Source: Callorhinus ursinus
Lineage: Eukaryota > Chordata > Mammalia > Carnivora > Otariidae
NCBI RefSeq assembly: GCF_003265705.1
Contig: NW_020312968.1
Span: 10,520,548 to 10,584,547 of the forward strand
DNA: 64,000 nt
Reading direction: 5' to 3'
In this document: positions 49,840-62,330 of the stretch, in pieces
How positions within the stretch are numbered: position 1 is the first letter of the stretch
Layout of the letters: the number at the start of each line of letters is the position of its first letter
Translations under genes and position numbers: made by a program
Notes under the pieces: model-generated
Seen by the model: only the letters and a program-made list of their open reading frames with translations
The model's database searches: none
Told to the model about the DNA's origin: nothing

Positions 49840-50040
49840 ATTTAGTAAGCATTTACTATGTGCCAAGTACTGTGCTAACCAATTTAAAGTGAATTTAATT
49901 CCATTTATGTTCCCCATTTGTGGAGGAAGACTTTGGGGGTTCAGAGAGGTTATGTAACTTGTCCAAGATCTCAGAGCTAGGAAGAGAGAGCCCTGTGGTT
50001 TAAAGCCAGCTCTCTCCAGACTCGAGACCGCCCACGGTAC
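49840..50040 (-). repeat. MIR SINE relic
   Basis: TTTACTATGTGCCAAGTACTG, TTCAGAGAGGTTATGTAACTT and AAGATCTCAGAGCTAGGAAG is a long MIR in reverse orientation. Confidence 0.85.
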
Positions 50041-50856
50041 CAAGTCGAACACTGTAGCCAGATGAGATGCATCTGGAATCTTCAGGAGACCATGGTCACC
50101 TCACTGCAGCCATCATAACTATTTATAACCGGGAGGGGGCGGGGCAAGTGAACGCCAAGGTGCGTTTGTGGCGAGGTTCTCACTACAAGTCAGAAGGTCA
50201 AGTTGTAAGACGGGCTTTTAGTGAAAACTAAGATGCCAACAGCTCAGGGCAGCAAGCATGGTCCTCTGAGGCTTCCTCCCTCAAGCTCAGCGCCAGCAAA
50301 CCCCTGTGATTTATGCTTCCAAGTGACACACAGCCTGCAGGCACCAAGACTGCAGTAGCGAAGAAAATGGATGGGCTGCCTGGGGATGTTTTCCCTGCAC
50401 GCACCACGTTCCCTTAAAAGGCCTCGAGTGTATATACTGTTCTGACATGCGGGCAAAACCACATCGCGGCAGGGCCTCTCTTCCCCTTATATGGTCAAGT
50501 ATTACCATGGCACCCTCCCTGCTAATTTATGAAGCACATGAGAGGAGGAATGTCGATCAGGAGATGTGGGGATGTTTCACCAGGGGGAGAAATATAAAGC
50601 TCACTCACTGGCAAAAGATGTACAAGACCAAGTGGAACAGAATGCATACTTGCTGAGGGTTTTTGTTTTTTTTTTAACTCTGAAGAATAAACACTTTTGT
50701 TCCTCTCTCAAATATCAATACGTCTTGAAGCCAAAAGAATATGCAGAGCCCCACCCCCCAAGTATCGGAGAAAGAGAAAAGTAAAGCAAGAATAAAAGCA
50801 TGTAGAATTTATCCTTCATGCATTTGCCCCCTCCTAGCCTGGTCTTTGTCTCCCCA

Positions 50857-50858
50857 CT

Positions 50859-50897
<39 letters not shown>
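50857..50897 (+). repeat. (CA)n microsatellite
   Basis: About 19 CA units, uninterrupted. Confidence 0.95.
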
Positions 50898-50899
<2 letters not shown>

Positions 50900-51530
50900 A
50901 CATATACACAACCAATTAAGCATCTGAAAAGAAAGGACAATTTCATTTGAAACACAACACAGAAATAGGACAGAGGACCAGTCAGCTACAATGAGTTCCT
51001 ATCTCCTATCTATCAAAGGCCTTAGCCACGTTGTTAGAAGCCATATGTCAAGTTTTCCCCATCCAATCTCTGTCCTAAGCCTGGAACCAGCAAAGACCAG
51101 AGGGTGTATCAGGTTAGAACATATGGGAAAGTGCTTTGTACATCATAAATCATCTGATGTCCACAGGTAAACACTATGGTAATGTCTTCTTAGAATGGTT
51201 GGTTTTTAAGTTACTATTTACTATTTTCATTTAATACACAAGTAGGTTTCTTAGATATATCTAAGTATAAGTTATGTCACTATTTAAACTGTGCTTGCCC
51301 TTGCTATAATTCACTATCATTGGGTCAGGATTCTGAATCTTTTCGGAGTGCATACTGGTTCAAATGACCAAATTCTTCTATCCAGCCTCAGAATGCCAAG
51401 GAATGTGTGAGTGTCCACTCTAGGTTTTAATGGCACATTGTACAAGCTAGTAGAGAAAGATTCAGGCTCATATAAGCACATATCCTTCACCATTTACAAA
51501 CTCCACCTTGACTGAAACCAAGTACTTTAA

Positions 51531-51717
51531 TTTTTTTTTTTTATTTACTTGAGAGAGAGAGAATGAGAGAGAGAGAGCACATGAGAAGGGGTAGGGTCAG
51601 AGGGCGAAGCAGACCCTGCTGAGCAGGGAGCCTGATGTGGGACTCAATCCAGGGACTCCAGGATCATGACCTGAGCCGAAGGCAGTCGCTTAACCAACTG
51701 AGCCACCCAGGCGCCCC
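51531..51717 (-). mobile_element. CAN-SINE (SINEC)
   Basis: Antisense copy from a T-rich start to GCCACCCAGGCGCCCC. A 17-bp duplication with one mismatch (GAAACCAAGTACTTTAA against GAAACCAAGTATTTTAA) flanks it at 51514-51530 and 51718-51734. Confidence 0.95.
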
Positions 51718-51750
51718 GAAACCAAGTATTTTAAAAAAGCATTTAAATGA

Positions 51751-52184
51751 GGGCGCCTGGGTGGCTCAGTCGTTAAGCGTCTACCTTCGGCTCAGGTCAT
51801 GATCCCAGGGTCCTGGGATCGAGCCCCGCATCGGGCTCCCTGCTCCCCGGGAAGCCTGCTTCTCCCTCTCCCACTCCCCCTGCTTGTGTTCCCTCTCGCT
51901 GTCTCTCTCTGTCAAATAAATAAATAAATAAAATCTTAAAAAAAAAAAAGCAATCAGAGAGGGAGACAAACCATAAGAGACTCTTAACTCTAGGAAACAA
52001 ATTGAATGTTGCTGGAGGGGAGGTAGGTGGGGAAATGTAACTGGGGGATGGGCATTAAGGGGGGCACGTGATGGAATGAGCGCTGGGTGTTATATGCAAC
52101 TGATGAATCACTAAACTCTACCTCTGAAACTAGTAATAACTATATGCTAATTAAATTTAAATTTTAAAAATAATAATTTTTTTT
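51751..52184 (+). mobile_element. SINE-L1 3'UTR fused insertion (type A)
   Basis: A full CAN-SINE with poly-A (51751-51949) runs straight into an L1 type A 3'UTR (51950-52184: AAGAGACTCTTAACTCTAGG, AATTGAATGTTGCTGGAGGG, ending A-rich). The pair as a whole is bordered by AAAAAAGCATTTAA (from 51733) and AAAAAAGCACTTGA (to about 52200), an imperfect target duplication. No separate duplication separates the SINE from the L1 part, apart from a weak shared AAAAAGCA. Confidence 0.8.
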
Positions 52185-52754
52185 AAAAAAAGCACTTGAA
52201 GACCCCCAGACAGAAAGTCCAGTACAAACAACACTCCAGAAAACAAGGGACTACACTTCCTTCAACGTAACTCCCCAAATGAGATGTATTTAACGTGAAA
52301 GTGTAGCCCAAAGGTTCAACTTCTTAAAACCAGAAATTTAGGAATCGCAACCTGCTGATACCAAGCACATGTCCTCATCCGAGAATGTTCTGTTTAAGAT
52401 CCTCATACAGCTCACACAATAAGGTAAGCCATGAAGGTACGCACGGTACCTTCATAGTCTCTCTATCCCACAGCTTTGTCACATGACCGTATTTGAGGCA
52501 GAAAGAGTGAGCAGGGGTGAGGAGAAAATGCACGAGCCCTGGGCTGTTGTGTCTCAGTACACGGGCAAGCGAGCCCCTGGCCTCCCTGGAGTCCATGGTC
52601 TCCTCAGCATCTCCACACTGTCTACAGGGCTGAAGCGGGGGCTTTTAGAAGCATACCAATTGCCTGACTTGACACATTTTTAAGTACCTGCAGCTTCCAC
52701 TAAGAAAATTCCCTTTCTGAGAACCAACTTATCTAAGCAAGTCTGTAGGCTTGA

Positions 52755-52925
52755 CCACTTGCATCAGGATTACCAGGCCACTTTGAAATGCAGATTCTTG
52801 GCTCCATTTAGCATAACTGAATCCAAATCTCTGGGGATGGAGCTGTGGCATCTGCATTTTAACAAGGACATCTCCACCCGCCCAGACCCCGTAAGATTCC
52901 TATGCACATTTGAGAACCACTGCTA
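52755..52925 (+). mobile_element. MER5-type hAT relic
   Basis: TTGAAATGCAGATTCTTGGC, then CTGTGGCATCTGCATTTTAAC and ATTTGAGAACCACTGC follow MER5 to its terminal repeat. Confidence 0.85.
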
Positions 52926-54499
52926 TAAACGCTCAAAAAAAAAAAAAAAACAAACAAAACCTGTTGAATTGAACACTATCTTATACCCAACTAAAAAAAT
53001 ACAATCCCAAAGTATACTTCTCTTACGATTTGTAGCAAAAGGGGATCTTCGGGAACAGCTAGTCCAACCTCTTCATTCTTTAAATCAACAAAGCAGAGTT
53101 CTTGGTAGAGTAACTGACTTGCCCTGGGGTCTCATGCCAGCTGATGGCAGAGCCCTCTGGGACCTCTGGTCCTGGGTCAGTCCCTAGGCTCTGCCACCAC
53201 ACCCAATGCCTTTCCCACCCCTCCTTGCACCACACCCATACCTAGCCACACATTCTCCAGGGGTGATCTGGAAACTGTTGTTTCTGCCTGTCCAATAGCC
53301 AGCCCCTTCTCTAAGAAATAGAACTTTGCTTTTGTAGAACTGCCCCCTTCTCCACTGCATGACACTCAAGGTGATCCCCTCTTCCTGGGCCAAAGAGCAA
53401 GCATGTGATTGAACACAGACTGAGCACAAGCTGAATCTTGACTAAAGTGAAAATGGGGACAATGGATGGAGTTTCTTCCCTGATCCAGAGGGCAATGGTC
53501 TGAGGAGATTGTCCATATATAATTCCTGCCACCCAGGTTCCTGTTATTTTTGAGACTAGCTTTCCCTTTGATTCTGAGAATTACCCCTTATCCTTCCAGT
53601 GCATTCTTTTTCAGTAACCTAAAATGGGTCTTTTTACTTAGATGCCAAGAACCCTACTCGACCTCTGCTTCCTTAACCCAAAACCATAAATGTGTAAACA
53701 TCTGATTCAATTTGATAGAAAGGGAAGTTGGGGTCAAATATCTCCTTTTTGGAAACAGAGAGTTTGTATGTGACCTTGCAGTGGGATGGGTGGGGGTACG
53801 TTCCTGGAAACCCAGTCTCCATCAATACCCACCACTACACTCATTCCAAAAAGCCAAGTATTTTGCTTTTGATCCCCAAACACCTCACCCCCAAACTAAA
53901 AGGCTTAAGATACTATCTGTGCAGCTGAAAACAGAAATAGTCATGAACACACAACTGCAAAGTTATCCAAATGACACTTCTAAATAGTGCACGCGATCTC
54001 AAGATCCAGTGCCAAGAAGTTATTGGGCTCACCACATCTGCACAAGTAGACAGATCCCCCTCCTTGTCAGTCTGGGTTTTATCTTTAATGTCCTCTCCCC
54101 AGGGCAGCACTATGGTCCCTGACATGCGGTACATCTGTCTACAATTTCCACATAATAGGAGCAAGGCTCAGTTATTTTAAAGCCCCAAGTGCCATTAAGA
54201 GGTCTTTCTGCCAAAACACATATGGCTCTTTTGTTACAAAGCTATACAAATATTTGTGTTTTCTGTTTGACTTGGCAGCAATGCAAAATTTCAGACTCTC
54301 TACTGCTCTTGCTTTGAAACCACTGCCTGTCTCCTGCTGCAGGTTACTTACTAGTTATTGTGCTTCTTTAAAATAAGTTTGAACTTTTTGGAGGAGAGTT
54401 CCAGAACTCTGTTGCTTAAGAGGCCCACCATTGGGTAGTTGCTCCAGAGTAGTATACAGCCCAGACAGCACCTTAACATAAAGGGTGAAACTTTAAAAA

Positions 54500-57400
54500 T
54501 ATATTTAAAATTTTTTTAAACCTACAATAAAATGGGACTTTTGGGTGTGTTCTGTTCTATGAATTTTCATTTTTGTATAAATTCATGTAAACTAGCTTCA
54601 CAATCAGGAGACAAAACTTTTCCATCACCCTCCAGAAACTCTCTCACACAGACACACTGGTCCCCCACTCCCAGCCCCTGGTAACCACTGCTCTGGTTTC
54701 ATCCCTAGAGTTTTGTCTTTTTGAGTACTGTATGAATGGAATCACACAGTATATGACATTTTGAGTGAGGTACCCTTCACTCAGAATAATTACTTGAGAT
54801 TCATCCAAGTTGTGTGTTTTCCATTTTATTGTCAAGTAGTATTTCATTGCACAGATATATCAGTTTGTTTATTCTTTCACCTGTTGAAGGACTTTGGGGT
54901 GCTTCCTGTTTGGGCAATATTATGAATAGAACTGCTACAAATATCTGTGTCCAGGTTTTTTTCTCTAGGGTAAATATATAGGAGTGGGATTACAGAATCA
55001 CATGCTAATAATCTATTTAATAAGCAACTGACAAACTGTTTTCCAGAGTGGCAGTATGTCTCATTTTGCATCCCCCCCCAGCAGTATATGAGATGTTCCA
55101 AATGATGTACATCTTTGTCATCACTTGGTATTAGCAGTATTTTTTTTATTTTAGCCATTCTAATTGTTATGTAGTCATATCTTATTCTGGTTTCAGTTTG
55201 CATCTCCTAAAAGCTAATGATGTTGAATATCTTTTCACGTGCTTATCTGACATCCATAAATCTCCTTTGGATCCCATTCTTAATTGTTTCAACAGTTCCA
55301 ATTCTTCCAATATGTTGAAAATATTATTGTTTCTCCCATGAATTACTTTAGCACTTTGGTCAAAAATCAACTGGCCATATTTATTCAGGTCTCTTTCTGG
55401 ACTTTCTATCTGTTTCATTGATCTATATGTCTAACCCTTTGCCAATGCCTATTGCTTTCTTCTAATCAAAAAATGTGATTCCTCCAGCTTTATCTTCTTT
55501 TTCAAAATTGTTTTACTTGTTCTAGTTCCTTTGCCTTTCCATATAAATTTTAGAGTTGATATGTCTATATCTACCAAAGTCTTATGGAAATATTTATTGG
55601 AATTGCATTAAATCTATGGATCAGTCATAATCAGAAGATAATGATTTTGCTACATTAAGTCTTCCAATCCATGGACATGGTATATCCTTTCATTTGGGTA
55701 TTTTATTTTTTTAACAATGTTTTGTAGTTTTCAGAATATAGATTCTATATGTTTTGTTAAGTTTATAGCCAAGTTTTTCACTTTTTTGAGCAACTGTAAA
55801 TAGTATTGCTTTTTCTCATTTCAGTTTTCAACTAAACATTGATGGCATATAGAAATACAATTGGTGGGGCGCCTGGGTGGGTAAGTTGGTTAAGTGTCTG
55901 CCTTTGGCTCAGGTCATGATCTCAGGGTCCTGGGATCAAGTCTTTTATTGGGCTCCCTGCTCAGCTGGGAGTCTGCTTCTCCCTTTCCCTCTGCCCCTAC
56001 CCCTGGATGGTGAGCGTGCTCGCTCTCTCTTTCTTTCAAATAAATAAATAAAGACTATGGACTCTGAGAAACAAACTGAGGGTTTTAGAGGGGAGGGGGT
56101 GGGGGGATGGGTTAGCCTGGTGATGGGTATTAAGGAGGACACATACTGCATGGAGTACCGGGTGTTGTACGAAAACAATGAATCATGGATCACTGCATTG
56201 AAAACTGGTGATATACTGTATGGTAACTAATATAACATAATAAAATAAAATTTAAAAAATATCTTAAAAAAAAAGAAATACAATTGGCTTTTGAGTGTTC
56301 ACTCTGTATCCTCTGATTTTCCTTTATTAGCTTTAGGATTTTTTGGGGGGGATTTCTCAGGATTTTCTATGTAGACAATCAAATCATCTGTGAATAAAAA
56401 TGGCCTTATTTCTTCCTTCCAACTCCATACGCCTTTTAATTCCTTTTCATGCCTTATCATATTGGCTGTTACTCCCAGTATAATGTTGAATAGTAATGGT
56501 GAGAGTAGACAAACTTCTCTTGTTTCTGATCATAAGGGGAAAGCACTCAGTGTTTCACTATTAAAAATAATTTTAGCTGTATGTTTTTTGTAGATGCCCT
56601 TTGTTAGATTGAAGAACTAGTTTAAATAGATGTTGACTTTCTGTCAAATGATCATCTGTCTCAATTGATATGAGTGTGTGGTTTCTCTTCTTTAAACTGC
56701 TAATATAGTGGATTGCCTTGATTGATTTGTGAATATTAAACCAGCCTCACATTCTCAGGATAAACCCAGATTTTTCTTTTTATATATTGCTGGATTTATT
56801 ATGTTAATATTTTGTTAAGGATTTTTACATATATGTTTGTGAAGGATATTGATCTATATTTTTCTCTTCTCACACCATATTTGTCCGGTTTTAGTGTCAG
56901 AATAATGCTGGCCTCGTAAAATAAGTTTGGAAGTATTCACCCTTTTCTGTTTTCTGGAAAAGATAATGAATTTATTTTAATATTTGGAAAATTCACCAGT
57001 GTATCTGTCTGCACTTATAAGTTTATTTTGGGGGAGGTTTTAAACTATAGATTCAATTTCTTTAGCAGCCATAAAATGTTCAAATTATCTGTTTAATTTT
57101 GGGTGCGTGTTGATAATTTGTGTTTTTTGAGGAATCAGTCATTTCATCTAAGTTGTTGAATTTATTCATGAAGAGTAGTTTGTAGTGCTCCCTTAACAAC
57201 CCTGTAATGTCTAAAAGCTCGGTAGTGATATTTTCCTTCCTGATATTTATAATTTGTGTATTCTCTTTTTCTCTTTGTCAGTCTTGCTGGATTATCAATT
57301 TTATTCATCTTTTCAAATAACTAGCTCTTGGTTTATTGATTTTTCTTATTGTTTTGCTGTTTTCAATATCACCGATTTCTGCTGTGATCTTTTTTTTTTT

Positions 57401-58140
57401 TCTCCTTGCTTTGTATTTATTTTGCTGTCTTTTTTCTAGTTTCGTAAGGTGGAAGCATAGATTACGATTTAAAAACTGTCTTCTTTTTAAATGTAAGCAT
57501 TTGTTGCTACAATTTCCCCCCTCAGTACTACTTTATCTGCATCCCACAATTTTTTATGAGTTGTATTTTCATTCTCATTTAGTTCAAAATATTTTCTCAT
57601 TTTCCTCAATAGTTTCTTTTTGACCCACAGATTACTTAGAAGCATATTGTTTCATTTCCAAGTGTTTAGAGATTTTTCTGTTATTCTTCTGTAATCAATT
57701 TTTGTCTAATCCCTTTATAGTCTGGGAACATACTTTTGAATGGTTTTGACTCTTTTACATTTTGTTATTTTTGTTTGTTTTAATGACCAGGATTTGATTT
57801 ACCTTGGTAAATGTTCCATGCACTTGAAAAGAATACATATTCTGCTGATGATTAGAGTGTTCTATAAATGTCAATTAGATCCAGTTGATAGATAATGTTG
57901 GTCAGTATTTCCATACCCTTGCTGATTTTCTGTCTAATCTGTCTTTGTCTATTCTATAAACTTCTGAGAGATTATTGATGTCTCCTCTCCAACTATAATT
58001 CTAGATTTCTCTATTTCTCCTTCCTGTTCTACTTATTGTTGTTCCATGTACTTTGAAGTTCTGTTATTCAGAGCATATACATTTAGGATTGTTATGTCTT
58101 TTTAGTAAATTAACCCCACATAATTTTGGTTTTCAAAGAC
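54500..58140 (-). repeat. Long antisense L1M (ORF2 and 3'UTR)
   Basis: The plus strand reads the reverse complement of L1. At 54720-55250 it is 3'UTR and ORF2 end (AATGGAATCACACAGTATATG, TTTTCCAGAGTGGCAGTATG). From 55260 to 58140 it is ORF2 running back towards its 5' part (ATTGATCTATATGTCTAACC, GGTATATCCTTTCATTTGGG, TCAGAATAATGCTGGCCTCG). A stretch seems missing near 55258. All frames are broken. The SINE-L1 fusion at 55865 interrupts it. Confidence 0.88.
55865..56273 (+). mobile_element. SINE-L1 3'UTR fused insertion (type B)
   Basis: A CAN-SINE (55865-56052, ending AAATAAATAAATAAA) is joined without a gap to an L1 type B 3'UTR (56053-56273: GACTATGGACTCTGAGAAAC, GGTGATGGGTATTAAGGAGG, A-rich end). 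A perfect 14-bp target duplication, AGAAATACAATTGG, lies at 55851-55864 and 56274-56287, outside both parts. One insertion event therefore placed both pieces. Confidence 0.93.
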
Positions 58141-58889
58141 TTTGCAGTACAGTTGAGTTCTCAAAGTCTATGTATACAATTTAGGGTCAGATGTGCACAT
58201 GCTCAGCTAAAGAATGAGCCTAGTACTTCCTAAATAACTTTAATAATTTCCCCTGAATCTATCCTCTCTTTTGATACTTTCCAGCTTCCCTGGGGTTCTT
58301 TCTGGTACTCTAACAAGTAGTTGGGGCTTTATTTACTCTATTCTGTCATACTTCCCATGCCTGCCCCTGTTTCTATGAGGAGGGAGAACCAAGTGGTGGG
58401 AAGACAGGGGAGTGGGGAGAAGCAATGATGTTTTTCCCGACTCTCAGAACTACTTCAAGTTTGGGGTTCCTGCCAGCCATCTTACTCCTACTGCCACTGC
58501 TACCCCAGGACTGCTTGAGAACTACAGGACAACAGATGGAGAAAAGAAAGGGGGAAAAAAAAAAAAAGAAAAATGGGAAATTTCCTCACACTCTCTCTCT
58601 AAACTAGAGAACTTTTCCTGGTGTTCTATCCATGCTGCTGTTGACTTCTGGGTTTCAGACTGCACTGAGGTCAAGCTGGAGGGTAGTAGACACACATAAA
58701 AGGGAAACTCATCACTACTTTGATGGTACTTTAAGTCCTGGTCTTCTTCCCCAATCTGCTATTATTTGATTTTCAAAGTCCTCAAATAGCTGTTCTCTGT
58801 GTCTGCCCAGGTTTTATAGCTGCATTCAGCAGAAGGCAGGGTGGATGGGGTGAGCTTACTCCATCTTATTCAAAACTGGAAGCACGGGG

Positions 58890-59130
58890 GAAGTTTTTTA
58901 AACATTCAGATTCCCTGGCTCCACACCAGACCTACTGGATCTACTCCCAGTTGGGGAGCTGAGAAGTGGGAGACAAAATGTAGATTTGGGGGAAGCACCA
59001 CAGGAAATGTTAGATGCACATCTGCAGTTAGAGGCATTTCTTAGAATAAAGTCAAGCAGCTGAAGACTACCTGCAGCTGCTCAGGTTCTACCCTAGATCA
59101 ACTCTGATAATGGCCAATGTTTAAGAACTC
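58890..59130 (+). repeat. Possible MER5-type relic
   Basis: ACATTCAGATTCCCTGGCTCC, then ACCAGACCTACTGGATCTAC at the left and AATGTTTAAGAACTCTGGG at the right fit the MER5 order. The middle is atypical. Confidence 0.45.
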
Positions 59131-59265
59131 TGGGTTCTTAATCAGAGCCTGCAAATTCAAATGCCTCCACTGGCCACATACATAATATGTATGTTAAGCA
59201 GTCAGTTGGACCTATGACACCAGGGAATGATGGGGACAATAGTGAGCTGGAGAGTCCAAGTTTGT

Positions 59266-59312
59266 TGGGGGCAGCCTCCACTATGCTCCAAACAATTATT
59301 CGTAGAGGAGAA
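59266..59312 (+). repeat. Copy 1 of a 45-bp direct repeat
   Basis: GGGGGCAGCCTCCACTATGC, then TCCAAACAATTATTCGTAGA recurs about 525 bp to the right at 59791. The flanking sequence is not shared. Confidence 0.8.
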
Positions 59313-59790
59313 TGCGGGCCCAGTAGAGCCAGATGGCAATTTTTCAATAAAACATTAACATTTTTTATATAAAATTTCCCAATTTCTAAATGTCAGCAAA
59401 ATAATTAAAAAATAAAACTGCAGGGCATCAGTTTCCTACTTTTGGGTCTAGAGAAAAACTGGTAGCCCTTCTAGAATTTGGTTGTGCATATATAGTATAT
59501 GTATGCATGTGTAGATGTGGGTTCATTTACATATCCCTTGAAAAATTTGGTCTCTATCCTTGACATACCTAGAGATCCCTTACATGTCACAAAACTATTC
59601 ATTGTTTGGAAACCTTGTGGTATAGCAACATATGTAAAATATGACAACTTTTGGAAAGAAATATTCACCAACTTATACACTTGCCCGTGAACTGGGCTTC
59701 CTGAGGTATTACTAAAAACCCCTCCTTTTTAAGGCATATCATTTCATGGAACTTGTTAAGCTTCCTTTTCCCCACATACAATATCCTTTA

Positions 59791-59837
59791 TTGGGGGGCA
59801 GTCTCCACTATGCTCCAAACAATTATTCCTAGAACAA
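59791..59837 (+). repeat. Copy 2 of a 45-bp direct repeat
   Basis: GGGGGGCAGTCTCCACTATG, then CTCCAAACAATTATTCCTAGA is a near copy of 59266-59312 with a few differences. Confidence 0.8.
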
Positions 59838-60224
59838 GAGTAAATGAAACAAGGGGAGGAAATTAGTAAAAGAGAAAAATCTCAAAAAATTATGATGAAT
59901 TTCTGTTGCCAAGAAGTTTTAATCTGCAAGTCACTGAAGAGTGTATGACATGTCTCATTTGACTTTAATTTCAAAGTAATGTGACCTGACGAGTAATTAG
60001 ACAACGACTAATGAAGTGAAATGTATGCTATAAACATTTTCATATATAAACCTGTTCTTAATTATTATCAATAATACACCATATTTTAACTTTAGTGAAG
60101 AAACTCATTAATACAGATGAATTTCATTTAATTTACACTTAGTTCCCAAACTGATTCATTTAACTGGTGAGAGCATATTGCTATCAAAGTTAAACACCTG
60201 AATGTGTCTGGAAATATATCATGC

Positions 60225-60350
60225 ATGGCACAGAGTTAAAAAGTTTGGGCCTTGGAACCACATAAGTACAGATCTGAATTCCAGCCCCTTAAGTTACTAG
60301 ACTATGACTTTAAACCTTGGTTTCTTCACAGTTAATAAAGAAAGTTTTTA
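60225..60350 (+). repeat. MIR SINE relic
   Basis: GGGCCTTGGAACCACATAAG, then ACCTTGGTTTCTTCACAGTT follows MIR in plus orientation. Confidence 0.65.
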
Positions 60351-61974
60351 ACTTAGCTTTTCTGGTTGCAAGGAACAAAGTCTCGACTCAAGTTATCTCA
60401 AATAATAGGGTAGGATTTTGCAGGATGAAGTAGTTAGTAAGAATACACTTGAGAATGAGAACACAAAAATTTCAACCCTGAGGCCAACGCCTAAAAGAAA
60501 TCTAGGGAAACACTGAACAACCTGGCTTCAGAAACCTATGTTGTTCAGAATCCAAGGAGAGTATATGGTTTGTCATGTGGCTTGTCACCTCTCCTTCTCA
60601 CTGGCTTCCTCATTTTTCATTTGATGTGCACATTTAAACTTTACCTTGTAGGTTCTGTTTTTTCATTACTCTTGCTTTCCTGTAACTTCTCTCCACTCAT
60701 GACCATAATGAGCCCCCCCCCCCCAGATTCCTTCTACCTCAGGACCTATAAGCTTCTGCTCCTGCTCAAGCAGGGTTCTTACATATCAAAAGACTAAATT
60801 CAAGATTATTAAAAAGAATCTGATAATGTTGGTATTCCCTGTTTGTGAAGAGCTTTTTGCTCTATTTCAAAGGATAATGACCAGTCTGTGAATAGGCCAC
60901 ATTGAGCTGGTTGTCCATTCTTGGACTAATCCATTACGGCTCAAGTTCATTTATAAAAATCAAATTACTACCACTCTTTGGCATATAAGTAGCAATAACT
61001 TATTTGTGATGCGTACTCACCCTGATTAGGATCCAACATCACAGAGGGATCAAAAGTCTAACGCCAGGTTTTGTACCTTGGCTAAGTAGCACACAGATTA
61101 TTTATATAATCTTTTGTATAGTAGGCCTAAAAGTAATCTGCTGATGCATATTCTAAAACATACCTGTATTTGTTTGAACAGATTTCAGATTTACACTTTA
61201 TATTTACTGTGTTGAACAAAGATTGTTTCCTCAAGGGACTTGTAAGAGCAGGTAAATACTGTATTTTACAGAGGATGGTTCCAGACATCTATAGACTCAT
61301 TCAACTAAGCAAGTAAACCTTAAAATCCCGATTACTCTATGTTTCCCCTTCTTTTGGCTCTGAGCCTTCAGTAAGCAGAAGGTTGAAAGAAACCAAACCA
61401 ACATCTCTCCCAACCTCTCCATTTTATTTATGTATTTGATTTTTCCAAGGTTCAGTGAGGAAAACATAGACTTTAGATAAAAGATCACTATCACATGAGT
61501 GCTGTATCTAACTTGGAACTTGATTAAACCAAATCTGCTCATTGGCCAACAAGTCAAATGTGCCCTATCCAAGTACTGGGCAATGTTTAAGGGCAAACAT
61601 AAACTCATCAAAATCTGATGTGATTTGCCATCAAACTGATTTGAACTGGACAAATAAAATCTAGCCAAAATGGAAGTTTGTTCAGTAGTATCTCTCAGCT
61701 TTCAAAAAGCCCTAAAAGAAAAATTTACAGCTTAAATATCTCAAAAGAATCTTCCGTGGGGAGTTAATGGATTTGTTTATTAATCAAAGTTCAATCAGGA
61801 GAACTTAAATTAGTTTGTTGCTGGCAATTTTAGAAAAGCAGATTTTTATATTGGTTTGGAACAGCCCTAAATAATCCTCTGAAACTAGGCAATATCAATT
61901 TGTAAAATGTAAGGTTCATGGTCCAATGGAACTCAGAGATTATCATCTGCTCCACTTCCCTCACTTCACAGGAT

Positions 61975-62330
61975 ATTCATTGCACCATCATGTGGAGAGT
62001 GAAAAGTTGGAAGTAACCTATATATCCAACAATAGGGGAATGACTGAGCACAAGAGTCTATCATCATCCAATGAGATAAACAGTTGTTAAAAAGAATACA
62101 GTATACTTAAATATTCTGACATGTATATTCATGACAACTATAAAGTGAAAAAAGAAAAAATTTTCAAATCAAAGTGCAAGTATGACCTCATTTTTTGTTT
62201 GTTTAAAAACACAAATTAAAACTGTGTGTATGTAATGTTTGAAAGGCCACAGAACACTGTTAATAGTGGTTATATAGAAAGGGATTTTTAAAAGCAAAAG
62301 CATCACAACAAAAAGACCCCCTCAAGAATA
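61975..62330 (+). repeat. Old L1/HAL1 3' fragment
   Basis: AACCTATATATCCAACAATAG, GGGGAATGACTGAGCAC and AGTATGACCTCATTTTTTGT follow the typical ancient L1 3' order. Confidence 0.6.

Noticed and set aside
52759..53187. 142-codon frame on the plus strand
   Set aside because: Its first half is a MER5 relic followed by a poly-A run translated as Lys. It does not look like a real protein.
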